Origin: JAZPYZ01 sp045544455
Lineage (GTDB): Bacteria > Bacillota > Clostridia > Oscillospirales > Acutalibacteraceae
Direction: 5' to 3'
Assembly: GCA_045544455.1 (NCBI GenBank)
Contig: JAZPYZ010000009.1
Coordinates: forward strand, 81,344-145,343
DNA length: 64,000 bases
Shown: positions 33,660 through 42,467 of the stretch, one piece after another
Position numbering within the stretch: position 1 is the stretch's first letter
Layout of the letters: each line of letters starts with the position of its first letter
Notes under the pieces: generated by a model
The model's database searches: none
Told to the model about the DNA's origin: nothing
The model's input: only the letters and a program-made list of their open reading frames with translations
Translations under genes and position numbers: made by a program

Positions 33660-34676
33660 ATGGATGCACAAACGTGTTTACAGACCTTGTGTAACGCGTG
33701 CGGTGTCGGCGGTATGACCGAGATTCGCGATACGGCCGTCGAACTGTTACGCCCGTGGGTGGATGATCTGCGCATCGATGCGCTCGGTAATATTTGCGGT
33801 ATTCGATACGCAGCCGATCCGGCCGCACCGGTCGTGATGTTAGAGGCGCATATGGACGAAATCGGCATGGTGGTTACCGCCATTGACGATGGATTTGTCC
33901 GGATGGGCGCGTGTGGCGGTGTGGACGTTCGGGTGCTTTCCACCGCCGACGTGGTGGTATATGGTGACCGTCCGTATAACGGGGTGGTTTGCTCGGTACC
34001 GCCGCATTTAAGCGACGCGAAAGAGCGTGACAAATGCCCGGATTTGTCTAAACTGTGTATTGACGTCGGTCTGTCCGATCAGGAGGCCAAAGCGCATATC
34101 CCGGTCGGAAGCCGTATTGTGTTTCGGCCGCATTTTGACCGGATCGGCGATCATGCCGTATCGGCAAAAGCCATCGACGATCGCGCCGGTGTTGCGGCGC
34201 TGTTGTTATGCGCCGAACAGATGTATACGTCATCTACCGTTAACACGGTGGTGTATTGTTTGACGGTACAAGAAGAACTCGGTTGCCGTGGGGCGGCGGT
34301 CGCCGCATTTGATCTGCCGCCGATCAAGGCCGGTGTGGCGGTGGACGTCAGTTTTGGTTACACGCCGGATGCCGACCACCACGCGTGCGGTGTGCTCGGC
34401 GACGGTCCGATGATCGGCATATCGCCGATTTTGGATGCGGCCGTAACCGATACGTTGCAAACGGTCGCTACCCAGCGTGATATTCCGGTGCAGTTGGAAG
34501 TGATGGGCGAAACCACCGGCACCAACGCCGATCGCCTAACGTTAACCAAAAACGGGATTCCGTTCGGGTTGGTTTCGATTCCGCTTCGGTATATGCACAC
34601 GCCGCAGGAACTGGTTGACCTGCGCGACATCGAACAAACCGCGCGCTTGCTCGCCGGTTTTGTGCAGGAGGGATAA
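33660..34676 (+). CDS. M42-family metallo-aminopeptidase, first copy
   Basis: A 338-residue dinuclear-zinc aminopeptidase/endoglucanase-M42-type protein. The metal and catalytic sites are in LEAHMDEIGMVV, KAIDDRAGVAAL, TVQEELGCRGA and VAVDVSFGY. M42 enzymes are cytosolic and make oligomeric shells that trim short peptides. The ATG at 33660 lies nine bases behind AGGAG. The second copy starts 2 bases after it; the two share only moderate similarity, so they may form one hetero-oligomer. Confidence 0.88.
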   Translation: MDAQTCLQTLCNACGVGGMTEIRDTAVELLRPWVDDLRIDALGNICGIRYAADPAAPVVMLEAHMDEIGMVVTAIDDGFVRMGACGGVDVRVLSTADVVVYGDRPYNGVVCSVPPHLSDAKERDKCPDLSKLCIDVGLSDQEAKAHIPVGSRIVFRPHFDRIGDHAVSAKAIDDRAGVAALLLCAEQMYTSSTVNTVVYCLTVQEELGCRGAAVAAFDLPPIKAGVAVDVSFGYTPDADHHACGVLGDGPMIGISPILDAAVTDTLQTVATQRDIPVQLEVMGETTGTNADRLTLTKNGIPFGLVSIPLRYMHTPQELVDLRDIEQTARLLAGFVQEG

Positions 34677-34678
34677 CC

Positions 34679-35707
34679 ATGACACGTGTATTACAAGATT
34701 TGTGTGCGCTCAACGGTGTGTCCGGCCGCGAACAGGCGGTGCGCGAATATGTGTTAACCAAACTTTCCGAAACCCCGACCGAAAAAACGGTCACAGTGGA
34801 TCCCCTCGGTAACATCCTGGTTCACCTGAAAGGCGAACAACCGGCCAAACAACGCTTGTTGTTTGCTGCTCACATGGATGAGGTGGGTTTGATCATTACC
34901 CATATCGAAAGTGACGGCACGTTGCGATTTGCGCCTGTTGGCGGTATAGACGAAAAAGCGTTGTTTGGACACCGTGTGCGTATCGGGGATACCATCGGCC
35001 TTATCGGTGGTAAAGCCATCCATCAATGCAGTGGCGATGACAAACACCGCGTCCCGTCGACCGATAAAATGCGTATCGATATCGGGGCGGCCGATCAAGC
35101 GGACGCCGCCAAACGCGTGCGCGTCGGCGATACGGCCACGTTTGATGCGCCTTGGATTGCTCTCGGTGAACACAAGATTAAAGCCAAAGCACTCGACGAT
35201 CGTGCCGGATGCGCCTTGTTGTTGGAACTGGCGCAAACCACACCGAAATACGACGTGATGTTGGCGTTTACCGTGCAAGAAGAGGTTGGTCTGCGCGGTG
35301 CGCGCACCGCGGCGTTCGCTACCGAACCCGACGTCGCGATCGTGGTGGACGTCACCACGGCCGCGGATATCGCTGGTGTCAGTGGCGCGGATTGTGTTTG
35401 CCACCAAGGCGACGGACCGGTGATTTCGTTTATGGACGGCCGCACGTTGTACGATAGCGACCTGTACGATACGTTGATGAACACAGCCAACGCGCTGTCG
35501 ATCCCGGCTCAAACCAAAACGCGCATTGCCGGCGGCAACGATGCCGGCTCGATCCAAACCACCGGTCGTGGGGCGCGTGTGGCGGCGGTATCGCTACCCG
35601 GTCGTTACATCCATTCATCGGGTTGCGTGATCGATCGGCGCGACTACGCGCATACCGTCACGTTGCTGAAAGCGGCGATCGATGCGATTTTAGGGGATCA
35701 CGCGTGA
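34679..35707 (+). CDS. M42-family metallo-aminopeptidase, second copy
   Basis: The 342-residue paralogue has the full M42 N-terminus (LCALNGVSGREQAVREYV), AAHMDEVGLIIT, KALDDRAGCALL, TVQEEVGLRGARTAAF, VVDVT and a late GGNDAGSIQTTGRGA that shows the usual active-site His replaced as normal for this subgroup. Function: removal of N-terminal residues from peptides in the cytosol. It overlaps the following acetyltransferase gene as GTGA. Confidence 0.9.
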   Translation: MTRVLQDLCALNGVSGREQAVREYVLTKLSETPTEKTVTVDPLGNILVHLKGEQPAKQRLLFAAHMDEVGLIITHIESDGTLRFAPVGGIDEKALFGHRVRIGDTIGLIGGKAIHQCSGDDKHRVPSTDKMRIDIGAADQADAAKRVRVGDTATFDAPWIALGEHKIKAKALDDRAGCALLLELAQTTPKYDVMLAFTVQEEVGLRGARTAAFATEPDVAIVVDVTTAADIAGVSGADCVCHQGDGPVISFMDGRTLYDSDLYDTLMNTANALSIPAQTKTRIAGGNDAGSIQTTGRGARVAAVSLPGRYIHSSGCVIDRRDYAHTVTLLKAAIDAILGDHA

Positions 35708-36414
35708 TCCGCGCCTTGACAAGCCGACCTACCCTTACGCCTGATTCGGTGTGTGCGGTGCGGTTGCTTTCGGCTTATGAAAACTATGCCGCGTATCCCT
35801 TTGCCCACTTTTGGGAAGATGGGGAAGGGCGATACGCGTCGATGATCGACGGTACGGCGGTGTTTTATGCCGAGACCGTCACCGAAGAATGGTTGACCTT
35901 TTGGCAGATGCAACCGGATCTGGCGAAACTCATCACCGATGCGTGTATCGGTGAAACGGTGGCCGCGCATTTGGGGCGTCCGTTTTCACAGGTGCCGGTG
36001 ATGAAATCGGTGGTTCCATCAAACGGACAAGCCGAGCCGGTCGCACCAAAAGCGGCCTTTGAACTCATGACACGCGTATTCGGAGACGCGATACCGCCGT
36101 TTGACGTGTGGTATGCGGATGTATCGCACCGGATGCGGCACGCCGGTTGCCAAACGGTTGGCGTCATGCGTAACGGGGTATGTGTCAGTTGTGCCATGAC
36201 CGTTGCGGAATGTGACGGCGGTGCGCTGATCGGTGCGGTGGCTACCGCTGAGACGGCTCGCCGACAAGGCTTGGCCGGCCGGTTGGTCGGTGGTTTGGCG
36301 GCCACGTTATCCCAAGAGCAAAAGCAGGTGTTCATCTGCCCCAAACACGAAGCGGCTCGCCGTTTATATGAACGGATTGGCTTTGTGGTTTGCGGCGGTG
36401 TGATCACGATATAA
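35704..36414 (+). CDS. GNAT-family N-acetyltransferase
   Basis: A 236-residue protein with an N-terminal region of about 120 residues and a C-terminal GNAT fold. The acetyl-CoA-binding pyrophosphate loop is ATAETARRQGLAGRLV (about 179-194), followed by FICPKHEAARRLYERIGFVVCG, a typical GNAT end. The acceptor is unknown. I chose the GTG at 35704, which overlaps the stop of the previous gene and follows TTAGGGGAT. Confidence 0.82.
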   Translation: MIRALTSRPTLTPDSVCAVRLLSAYENYAAYPFAHFWEDGEGRYASMIDGTAVFYAETVTEEWLTFWQMQPDLAKLITDACIGETVAAHLGRPFSQVPVMKSVVPSNGQAEPVAPKAAFELMTRVFGDAIPPFDVWYADVSHRMRHAGCQTVGVMRNGVCVSCAMTVAECDGGALIGAVATAETARRQGLAGRLVGGLAATLSQEQKQVFICPKHEAARRLYERIGFVVCGGVITI

Positions 36415-36424
36415 AGGAGACAGT

Positions 36425-37693
36425 ATGAACTCGTTATTTGATATAGATGCGCGGCTTGCCGCATTAGCGGACAAAGCCGAGAACGATTTGAAACAGGTGT
36501 TCGCCGATATCGAGGCGATCGCCGCACACAACCAACAAAAAGTGCTCAAAGCGTTTATCGATCATAAAATCAGCGAACGGCATTTCCAAACCACCACCGG
36601 TTACGGTTACGGCGATGAGGGACGCGACACGTTAGACAAAGTGTTTGCGCAAGCAATGGGTGCCGAAGATGCGCTCGTGCGGCATAGCATTTTGTCCGGT
36701 ACGCATGCGCTCGCCATCGTGTTGTTTGGTCTGCTCCGGCCCGGCGACACGTTGCTGGCCGCCACCGGTGCCCCGTACGATACCCTCGAAGAGGTGATCG
36801 GCATCCGTCCGAGCGACGGTTCGTTGATGGAATTCGGGGTTCGGTATACCCAAGTGGATTTAAACGAACAACAGTTGCCGGACCTGCCGGCGATCGCGAG
36901 CGCGGTAGAAGATCCGTCGGTACGAGTGGTACATATTCAGCGGTCGCGCGGATACAACTTGCGCCCGTCCCTTACTGTCGAACAGATCGAAGAGATCGCC
37001 ACCGTCGTCAAGCAAAAACGGCCGGATGTGTGGGTGTTTGTCGATAACTGTTACGGCGAATTTGTGCAGACGACCGAACCGTGTGAACACGGGGCGGATA
37101 TTATGGCCGGCTCGTTGATCAAAAACGCCGGCGGCGGTTTGGCCACCAACGGCGGCTATATCTGCGGCCGTGCCGATCTGGTCGAAAAATGTTCCTATCG
37201 CATGACTACGCCGGGATTAGGGCGCGAAATCGGGGCCAGTTTAGGGCAAAACCGATCGTTGTATATGGGACTGTTTTACGCACCGCACACGGTGGCGCAA
37301 GCCCTCAAAACGGCGGCGTTTTGCGCATCGATGTTCGGACAGATGGGATTTGCGGTGTCACCCACCGCGACCGAACAACGTGCCGATATTATTCAAACGG
37401 TACGGTTTGGTTCTGCCGAACCGTTGGTGTCGTTCTGCCAAGGCATGCAACGCGGCGCCCCGGTCGATTCGTTTGTTGTGCCGGAACCGTGGGACATGCC
37501 GGGTTATGACAGTCAGGTCATTATGGCGGCCGGCGCATTTACCGGCGGCGCTTCGATCGAACTGTCGGCCGATGCACCGCTTCGAGAACCGTATGCCGCG
37601 TATATGCAAGGCGGCTTGATCTACGAAACCGGCAAGATCGGCGTATTGCTCGCCGCGCAAAAGATGTTGGAAGACGGTTTGTTGCCGTTATAA
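36425..37693 (+). CDS. Methionine gamma-lyase family protein (aluminium resistance / YnbB type)
   Basis: A 422-residue PLP fold type I enzyme of the conserved Firmicutes group annotated as aluminium resistance protein. Features: HFQTTTGYGYGDEGRDTLDKVFA near the start, shortened here as TTGYGYGDEGRD; VRHSILSGTHALAIVLFG; VDNCYGEF; and the PLP-lysine region IMAGSLIKNAGGG. Activity has not been firmly established. It is 10 bases behind the acetyltransferase gene. Confidence 0.85.
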   Translation: MNSLFDIDARLAALADKAENDLKQVFADIEAIAAHNQQKVLKAFIDHKISERHFQTTTGYGYGDEGRDTLDKVFAQAMGAEDALVRHSILSGTHALAIVLFGLLRPGDTLLAATGAPYDTLEEVIGIRPSDGSLMEFGVRYTQVDLNEQQLPDLPAIASAVEDPSVRVVHIQRSRGYNLRPSLTVEQIEEIATVVKQKRPDVWVFVDNCYGEFVQTTEPCEHGADIMAGSLIKNAGGGLATNGGYICGRADLVEKCSYRMTTPGLGREIGASLGQNRSLYMGLFYAPHTVAQALKTAAFCASMFGQMGFAVSPTATEQRADIIQTVRFGSAEPLVSFCQGMQRGAPVDSFVVPEPWDMPGYDSQVIMAAGAFTGGASIELSADAPLREPYAAYMQGGLIYETGKIGVLLAAQKMLEDGLLPL

Positions 37694-37706
37694 AGGAGAG
37701 ACACGC

Positions 37707-38636
37707 ATGACCAAACGTCAACGCGATGATCGGCCGGAATGGGTTATAGCGGCGATGGCGGTGTTGGGGTTGACCGGTGTGCTCATCTTGATGATGGGCG
37801 GTCATACCTTGTTAAAAGAGACGGGTTCCTCGCCCTCCACAACGGTCACTACCGGTACGACTACCGCGACTACTACCACCACTACTACGATGAATGAGTG
37901 GGCGGCGGCGATGGCGTTACCGTATTATGTAGCCGACCACGCCGACCGGTACGCCGCGTATCGGGATCTGTCACCGGATCTTACACCGAAATCGGTGATT
38001 GTAGCGGTCAACATGAATCTTGATCGGGCGTTTTATACCGATCCGATCGCCATTCAACATCCCGACGATCCGTTGGTGTTATGCAACAAATATTATTATC
38101 TGTCGTCTGCATACGTGCCAAGCGACCTGGTTTCGGTTGCGGTCGAACACACGCGTGGTGGCGCAACATTGCGAAAAGAAGCCAACGACGCCTACGCCTT
38201 GATGTGTGAAGCGGCCAAACAAGATGGGATCGAACTGCGCATCACCACCGCTTATCGCAGTTATTCGTTCCAATCCACGCTATACAACAACTACGTCGCG
38301 TCTGACGGGGTAGATGAGGCCGACACCTATTCGGCACGTCCCGGTTTTTCCGAACATCAAACGGGACTGGCGATGGATCTTGGCGGTCCAACGCCGTCCG
38401 GCGGCTTGGCCCTTGAGTATTTCGAAGGGACACCCGCGTTTGATTGGATGCAAGCGCACGCGGCCGAGTATGGCTTTATTTTACGGTTCCCGGAAGATAA
38501 AGTTCATATCACCGGCTATCAATATGAAGCCTGGCATTATCGCTACGTGGGGGTAGAAGCCGCCCGGGTGATATGGGATGAACATCTGTGTTTGGAAGAA
38601 TATTGGGCTATGTATTTAACGGGACAAATCAACTAA
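37707..38636 (+). CDS. VanY-type D-alanyl-D-alanine carboxypeptidase, membrane-anchored
   Basis: A 309-residue protein with an N-terminal membrane anchor (about 12-34), a Thr-rich linker (from about 45 to 62) and an M15B peptidase domain outside the cell. The zinc site is in SARPGFSEHQTGLAMDLGG (His and Asp) and the later EAWHYRYVG (His), with TAYRSYSFQ before it. It removes terminal D-Ala from peptidoglycan stems. It closes the murD operon, which fits a cell-wall theme. Confidence 0.92.
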   Translation: MTKRQRDDRPEWVIAAMAVLGLTGVLILMMGGHTLLKETGSSPSTTVTTGTTTATTTTTTTMNEWAAAMALPYYVADHADRYAAYRDLSPDLTPKSVIVAVNMNLDRAFYTDPIAIQHPDDPLVLCNKYYYLSSAYVPSDLVSVAVEHTRGGATLRKEANDAYALMCEAAKQDGIELRITTAYRSYSFQSTLYNNYVASDGVDEADTYSARPGFSEHQTGLAMDLGGPTPSGGLALEYFEGTPAFDWMQAHAAEYGFILRFPEDKVHITGYQYEAWHYRYVGVEAARVIWDEHLCLEEYWAMYLTGQIN

Positions 38637-38645
38637 ATGATAACG

Positions 38646-38680
38646 AAAGTGGCCGGATTCGCGTGATCCGGCCACTTTTT
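38646..38680 (+). terminator. Terminator of the murD operon
   Basis: A 13-bp stem (38646-38658 with 38666-38678) with a seven-base loop and a T-tract. Confidence 0.88.
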
Positions 38681-38711
38681 TAACTAAAACAACAAAATCA
38701 CACACCGTCAA

Positions 38712-38745
38712 TACGACAAAAACGACCGCGTAATCTCGGTATAAT
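38712..38745 (+). promoter_or_regulatory. Possible Spo0A-controlled promoter of spoIIE
   Basis: A TATAAT (38740-38745) lies 22 bases before the first ATG, but no normal -35 exists at 17 bases. Instead TGTCGTA is found on the minus strand (38712-38718), a one-mismatch form of the Spo0A box TGTCGAA. Spo0A boxes near the -35 are known for spoIIE in Bacillus. Confidence 0.45.
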
Positions 38746-38766
38746 AGGCTTGTCCGGAAATCAAAA

Positions 38767-41115
38767 ATGGCGGTGAATAGATTGAAAAAATTAGCGGCGG
38801 GCATCAATCATACACAAGCGGTGGAGGAATCTGCCGATGAAGTAGTGTTGGGACAAAGTGCTTGGATATTGCTGTGGGCGTTATTCGGGCTGTTGTTTCC
38901 GCGCGCGCACGCGTATCAGGTATTGTCTCCGTTTGGAATTGGGTTGGTCGGTGCCGTGTCCGGTCCTGGCGCGGCACTGGTGAGTTTGACTGCCGGTATT
39001 GGATATTTGATGTTGTCGCCGGTATCCTTCCCGTTATCGTACGTGGGGATGATCGTCTTGATCGGCGGTGTCCGGTGGGCTTTTGCCGCGTTCCCCAAAC
39101 TGGTTGGCCATCGATGGTTCGCACCGATCCTGGTTTTGTTGGCTTGCGCCGCTACCGGGTTATTTACCGCCTATTTATCGGCCGATGAGTTGTCGGCCGG
39201 TTGGTTGGCGCTAAGTGAATCGATCATGGCGGCCGGCTTTTGTTATTTGATACAACCGGTCATCGCATCCGCCACCCAGCGAATCTCATTGGACGACTAT
39301 ACCGATGGACAACGCGCCGGTTGGCTGTTACTCGGCATCACCGCTTTCATGGCGTTGTCCGATATACATATGGCCGGGATTTATCCGGCGAATATTCTGG
39401 CCGGCATCGTGGTGTTGATGATGGCGAACACGCGCCATGAACGTGGCGGTGCAATCATGGGTATTGCAATCAGCGTGGCGATCTTGTGGATGCATCCCGA
39501 ACGGTGGCAGATCGCTGTTGGCTATGCGTTTGGCGGTTTGATTGCCGGTGTGTTGGCACGATTCGGTCGGCCGGTCACGGTCACCGCCTGGGCCATCGCG
39601 ACTACCGTGATTTCGTTGACCGGCGGTTCCGATACTACGTTTTTGGTGGGCGTATACGAAACGTTAGCGGCCGGCGTGTTATATGTGGTGATACCGCGTC
39701 GCGCCGAACGGTTTTTGGCATCGTTGTTGTTCGGACATGCGTCATCGGTGGCGGCAGATGGGTTTCGTCGATCGATTGCGGCACGATTGGACCTGGCATC
39801 TCGTGCTATGGAAGAGGTGTCTGCCACGGTCGATACCGTTTCCAAACAGATCACCGAACTGGGTGCGTCTGATCTCGGTTCGGTATACCGTGACGCGGCC
39901 GAAGAAGTGTGCCGCAACTGTGCCTCAAAAATGACCTGTTGGAAACGGTACTATGGCGACACGATGGCTTCGTTTAATGATCTGACTGGTATTTTGCGCG
40001 AAAAATCGACGGTTGGGGCAGGGGATGTGCGCGGGTATTTGGCGCGCAACTGTCCCCGATTGGAGGAGATGACCAGGCAGGTCAGCCGTCGTTACACCGA
40101 ATACCACGTCCGAGAAGCCGGCGCCCGTCGGTTACGCGAGATCCAGTCGGTGGTGCGTGGTCAATTTGCCGGCATGTCGGGCATTTTTTCGGAATTTGCT
40201 ACCGAACTGTCGGTACTCAAACGGGTGGATGCCGAAGCCGCCGAGCGCATTTTGGATGTGTGTGGGCAGCACCGCATGCCGGTGGTGGATGCGGTGTGTT
40301 TGGTGGATGCAAAGGGACGCATAACCGTAGAGTTATTGGCGGATGAACCGCGTTTGCACGGGAATGTTGACGGTTGGTTATCCGATATACAAACCATCTG
40401 CGGCAAACCGTTTTGCAAACCGGTAATCACGCCGATTCAGGACGGTATCAAAATTACACTGCATCAAGCGATGCGGTACACCGTTTCGGTGGGGGCGGCA
40501 CAACAGATTTGTCAAGGCGAAACGGTTTGCGGTGATGCGTATGAGTATTTCGGAGACGATGAAGGAAAATTGCACGTCGTACTCAGTGACGGGATGGGTA
40601 GCGGCGGCCGTGCGGCGGTAGATGGCGCGATGACGGCAGGACTTACCGCCCGTATGTTGCGTGCCGGATTTGGAATGAACAGTATTGTTAAAATTCTCAA
40701 TTCGGCGTTGATGGTCGGTACCGACGACGAAACCGCCGCCACCTTGGATGTGTTGGCGTTGGATTTGTTTTCGGGAGATGTGTGCATGACCAAAGCCGGC
40801 GCCTGTTCCACCTTATTGATCAGTCGTGGCCGGGTATCACGACTGCATACCGATTCGTTGCCGATCGGCATTTTACAAGATTCGTTGTACGAACAAATCG
40901 ACGAGCGATTGGCCGATGGAGATATTGTCCTCATGATGAGCGACGGGGCTGCCCCGGACGGGGATGAATGGTTGATCGATTGGTTTGAACAAGAAACGCC
41001 ACCCGACGAGATGGATGTGTTGGCGCAACTGGTGGTCGATCGTGCCCTTTGCCGTCAAGAACATGGTCATTCCGACGATATTACGGTATTGGCGATCCGC
41101 ATGGATAAAGCGTAA
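38767..41115 (+). CDS. spoIIE: Stage II sporulation protein E (PP2C phosphatase)
   Basis: SpoIIE dephosphorylates SpoIIAA in the forespore and so frees sigma-F; it also acts at the polar septum. The 782-residue protein has about ten N-terminal membrane helices (up to about residue 325), a central regulatory region with a CRNCASKMTCW cysteine motif, and a C-terminal PP2C domain: VVLSDGMGSGGRA (about 603-615), TKAGACSTLL, MMSDGA. The start is unsure: ATG 38767 has no ribosome site, while an in-frame TTG at 38782 is six bases behind GGCGGTG. Flanked by terminators; monocistronic. Confidence 0.95.
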   Translation: MAVNRLKKLAAGINHTQAVEESADEVVLGQSAWILLWALFGLLFPRAHAYQVLSPFGIGLVGAVSGPGAALVSLTAGIGYLMLSPVSFPLSYVGMIVLIGGVRWAFAAFPKLVGHRWFAPILVLLACAATGLFTAYLSADELSAGWLALSESIMAAGFCYLIQPVIASATQRISLDDYTDGQRAGWLLLGITAFMALSDIHMAGIYPANILAGIVVLMMANTRHERGGAIMGIAISVAILWMHPERWQIAVGYAFGGLIAGVLARFGRPVTVTAWAIATTVISLTGGSDTTFLVGVYETLAAGVLYVVIPRRAERFLASLLFGHASSVAADGFRRSIAARLDLASRAMEEVSATVDTVSKQITELGASDLGSVYRDAAEEVCRNCASKMTCWKRYYGDTMASFNDLTGILREKSTVGAGDVRGYLARNCPRLEEMTRQVSRRYTEYHVREAGARRLREIQSVVRGQFAGMSGIFSEFATELSVLKRVDAEAAERILDVCGQHRMPVVDAVCLVDAKGRITVELLADEPRLHGNVDGWLSDIQTICGKPFCKPVITPIQDGIKITLHQAMRYTVSVGAAQQICQGETVCGDAYEYFGDDEGKLHVVLSDGMGSGGRAAVDGAMTAGLTARMLRAGFGMNSIVKILNSALMVGTDDETAATLDVLALDLFSGDVCMTKAGACSTLLISRGRVSRLHTDSLPIGILQDSLYEQIDERLADGDIVLMMSDGAAPDGDEWLIDWFEQETPPDEMDVLAQLVVDRALCRQEHGHSDDITVLAIRMDKA

Positions 41116-41156
41116 AAAAGGAGCGTGTTGTTAAACTAACAACACGCTCCTTTTTT
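41114..41156 (+). terminator. Terminator after spoIIE
   Basis: A 20-bp perfect stem (41114-41133 with 41137-41156), which includes the stop codon's flank, and a T-run. Confidence 0.9.
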
Positions 41157-41157
41157 A

Positions 41158-41186
41158 TTGACGAATCGGCTAAAAAATGGTATAGT
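41158..41186 (+). promoter_or_regulatory. Sigma-A promoter of the LiaF-like gene
   Basis: TTGACG (41158-41163), 17 bases, TATAGT (41181-41186), close behind the spoIIE terminator. Confidence 0.78.
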
Positions 41187-41224
41187 GGGTTTGCAGAAAA
41201 AGGAGAAAAAAGGAGGCTTTTACC

Positions 41225-41905
41225 GTGAAAAAGTTAAGTCGTGTGTTATGGGGCGTTGTGTTGATCGTGTTTGGTCTGTTATTGGCGCTAAATGCCTTCG
41301 ATGTGGTGGATCTTAACGCGGTTTCCTTTGATGGTTGGTGGACGTTGTTTATTATCATTCCCAGTGTGGTCGGCTTGTTTACCGAGCACCGCAAATTTGG
41401 CAATATTATTACTTTGTGCGTCGGTGTGGTTTTGTTGTTAGCCTGTCAACAGGTGATCGAGTGGGATGTGTTGTTTAGTTTAGCCGTTCCGGTGTTGATC
41501 GTATTGTGCGGTTTGCGTTTGGTATTTGACCGTAAACGTCCGGATGAAACGGACTTGTCCTTACCGGCAACCGAAACAGCTACACTCCCGAACGGTACGG
41601 CGATTTTTTCGGGCCAAGATATAAATTTCGGTGGCGAAACATTTGACGGTGTGCAGTTGACCGCTATTTTCGGTGGGATCGAATGTAACCTCAAACAAGC
41701 GGTGATCGAAAAAGACTGCGTTATCTACGCCACAACCATTTTTGGTGGTGCGGATATCTTGCTTCCGGATACGGTCAATGTCAAGGTGCGGTCTCGTTCG
41801 TTGTTTGGTGGCGTGTCCGATAAAACCGCCAATAATTCGCCGGATAACCACATCACGATCTATGTGGAAGCGACTTGCTTGTTCGGCGGTGTAGACTTGA
41901 AATAA
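41225..41905 (+). CDS. LiaF-like cell-envelope stress membrane protein
   Basis: A 226-residue protein with three to four N-terminal membrane helices (about 5-110, DUF5668-like start VLWGVVLIVFGLLLALN) and a C-terminal beta-helix of repeated turns FSGQDINFGG, IFGGIECNL, IFGGADILL, LFGGVSDK and LFGGVDLK. This is the DUF2154 domain of LiaF, an inhibitor of LiaRS-type two-component systems. No liaRS genes are adjacent, so it may stand alone. Its own promoter and terminator flank it. Confidence 0.83.
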   Translation: MKKLSRVLWGVVLIVFGLLLALNAFDVVDLNAVSFDGWWTLFIIIPSVVGLFTEHRKFGNIITLCVGVVLLLACQQVIEWDVLFSLAVPVLIVLCGLRLVFDRKRPDETDLSLPATETATLPNGTAIFSGQDINFGGETFDGVQLTAIFGGIECNLKQAVIEKDCVIYATTIFGGADILLPDTVNVKVRSRSLFGGVSDKTANNSPDNHITIYVEATCLFGGVDLK

Positions 41906-41918
41906 CCTATAAAAAGCC

Positions 41919-41952
41919 AAAACCGGTAAAGGTAAACACCTTTACCGGTTTT
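41919..41952. terminator. Bidirectional terminator between LiaF-like and mazF
   Basis: A 15-bp perfect stem (41919-41933 with 41938-41952) with an AAAC loop. Confidence 0.88.
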
Positions 41953-41955
41953 GCG

Positions 41956-42300
41956 TTATTGTAACCCAAAACTGATCTGCAGGGCCTGATCGACCTGATT
42001 CATGGATGATTCATCCAACCGTCCCATGTGTTCTTTCAAACGCCGCTTATCGAGTGTGCGGATCTGTTCCAACAAGATGATGGAATCTTTGGCGAGTTTA
42101 CTGTTGGTGCTTTCAAGTTGAATATGAGTCGGCAACTTGGTTTTGTCCTTTTGGCTGGTAATCGCGGCGGCGATCACCGTCGGACTGAATCGGTTGCCGA
42201 CATCGTTTTGTACGATAAGTACCGGACGAATACCGCCCTGCTCCGATCCCACGACCGGGCTGAGGTCGGCATAATAAATATCTCCTCTGCGAATGGTCAC
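41956..42300 (-). CDS. mazF: MazF/NdoA-type mRNA interferase, no adjacent antitoxin
   Basis: A 114-residue toxin-family endoribonuclease closely matching Bacillus EndoA. IRRGDIYYADLSPVVGSEQGG has the catalytic Arg region, then RPVLIVQNDVGNRFSPTVI, ITSQ and THIQL, and EQIRTLDKRRL. It cleaves mRNA at short motifs. I chose the GTG at 42300, seven bases behind GGAGGTGA, which aligns with the family N-terminus. No antitoxin gene (ndoAI-like) precedes it: the 167 bases up to tmcAL hold only a promoter, a leader and a terminator. Confidence 0.93.
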   Translation of the reverse strand: MTIRRGDIYYADLSPVVGSEQGGIRPVLIVQNDVGNRFSPTVIAAAITSQKDKTKLPTHIQLESTNSKLAKDSIILLEQIRTLDKRRLKEHMGRLDESSMNQVDQALQISFGLQ

Positions 42301-42387
42301 GTTTTGTTCACCTCCGGCTAAATCTTGGCATTTGTATTGTGAACCGAAAATTCGAAATTTATTCCAAAACACAAAAGCTTATATTCC

Positions 42388-42416
42388 ATTGTATGCTCGT
42401 CCGGTAGGTTGGTTAA
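42388..42416 (-). promoter_or_regulatory. Possible promoter of mazF
   Basis: On the minus strand TTAACC (42411-42416), 17 bases, TACAAT (42388-42393), giving a leader of about 80 nt. Confidence 0.5.
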
Positions 42417-42452
42417 AAAAGCGACCTTGCCGATTGGCAAAGTCGCTTTTTT
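42415..42452 (-). terminator. Terminator after tmcAL
   Basis: A stem of 11 bp plus 5 bp with a one-base mismatch (42415-42430 with 42436-42452), with A- and T-runs at the ends. Confidence 0.8.
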
Positions 42453-42467
42453 AGAAGATTCATCGAT

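Noticed and set aside
42300..42390. A 23-codon frame in the mazF leader as a possible antitoxin
   Set aside because: It has no ribosome site, is shorter than any known MazE-type protein and shows no DNA-binding motif.
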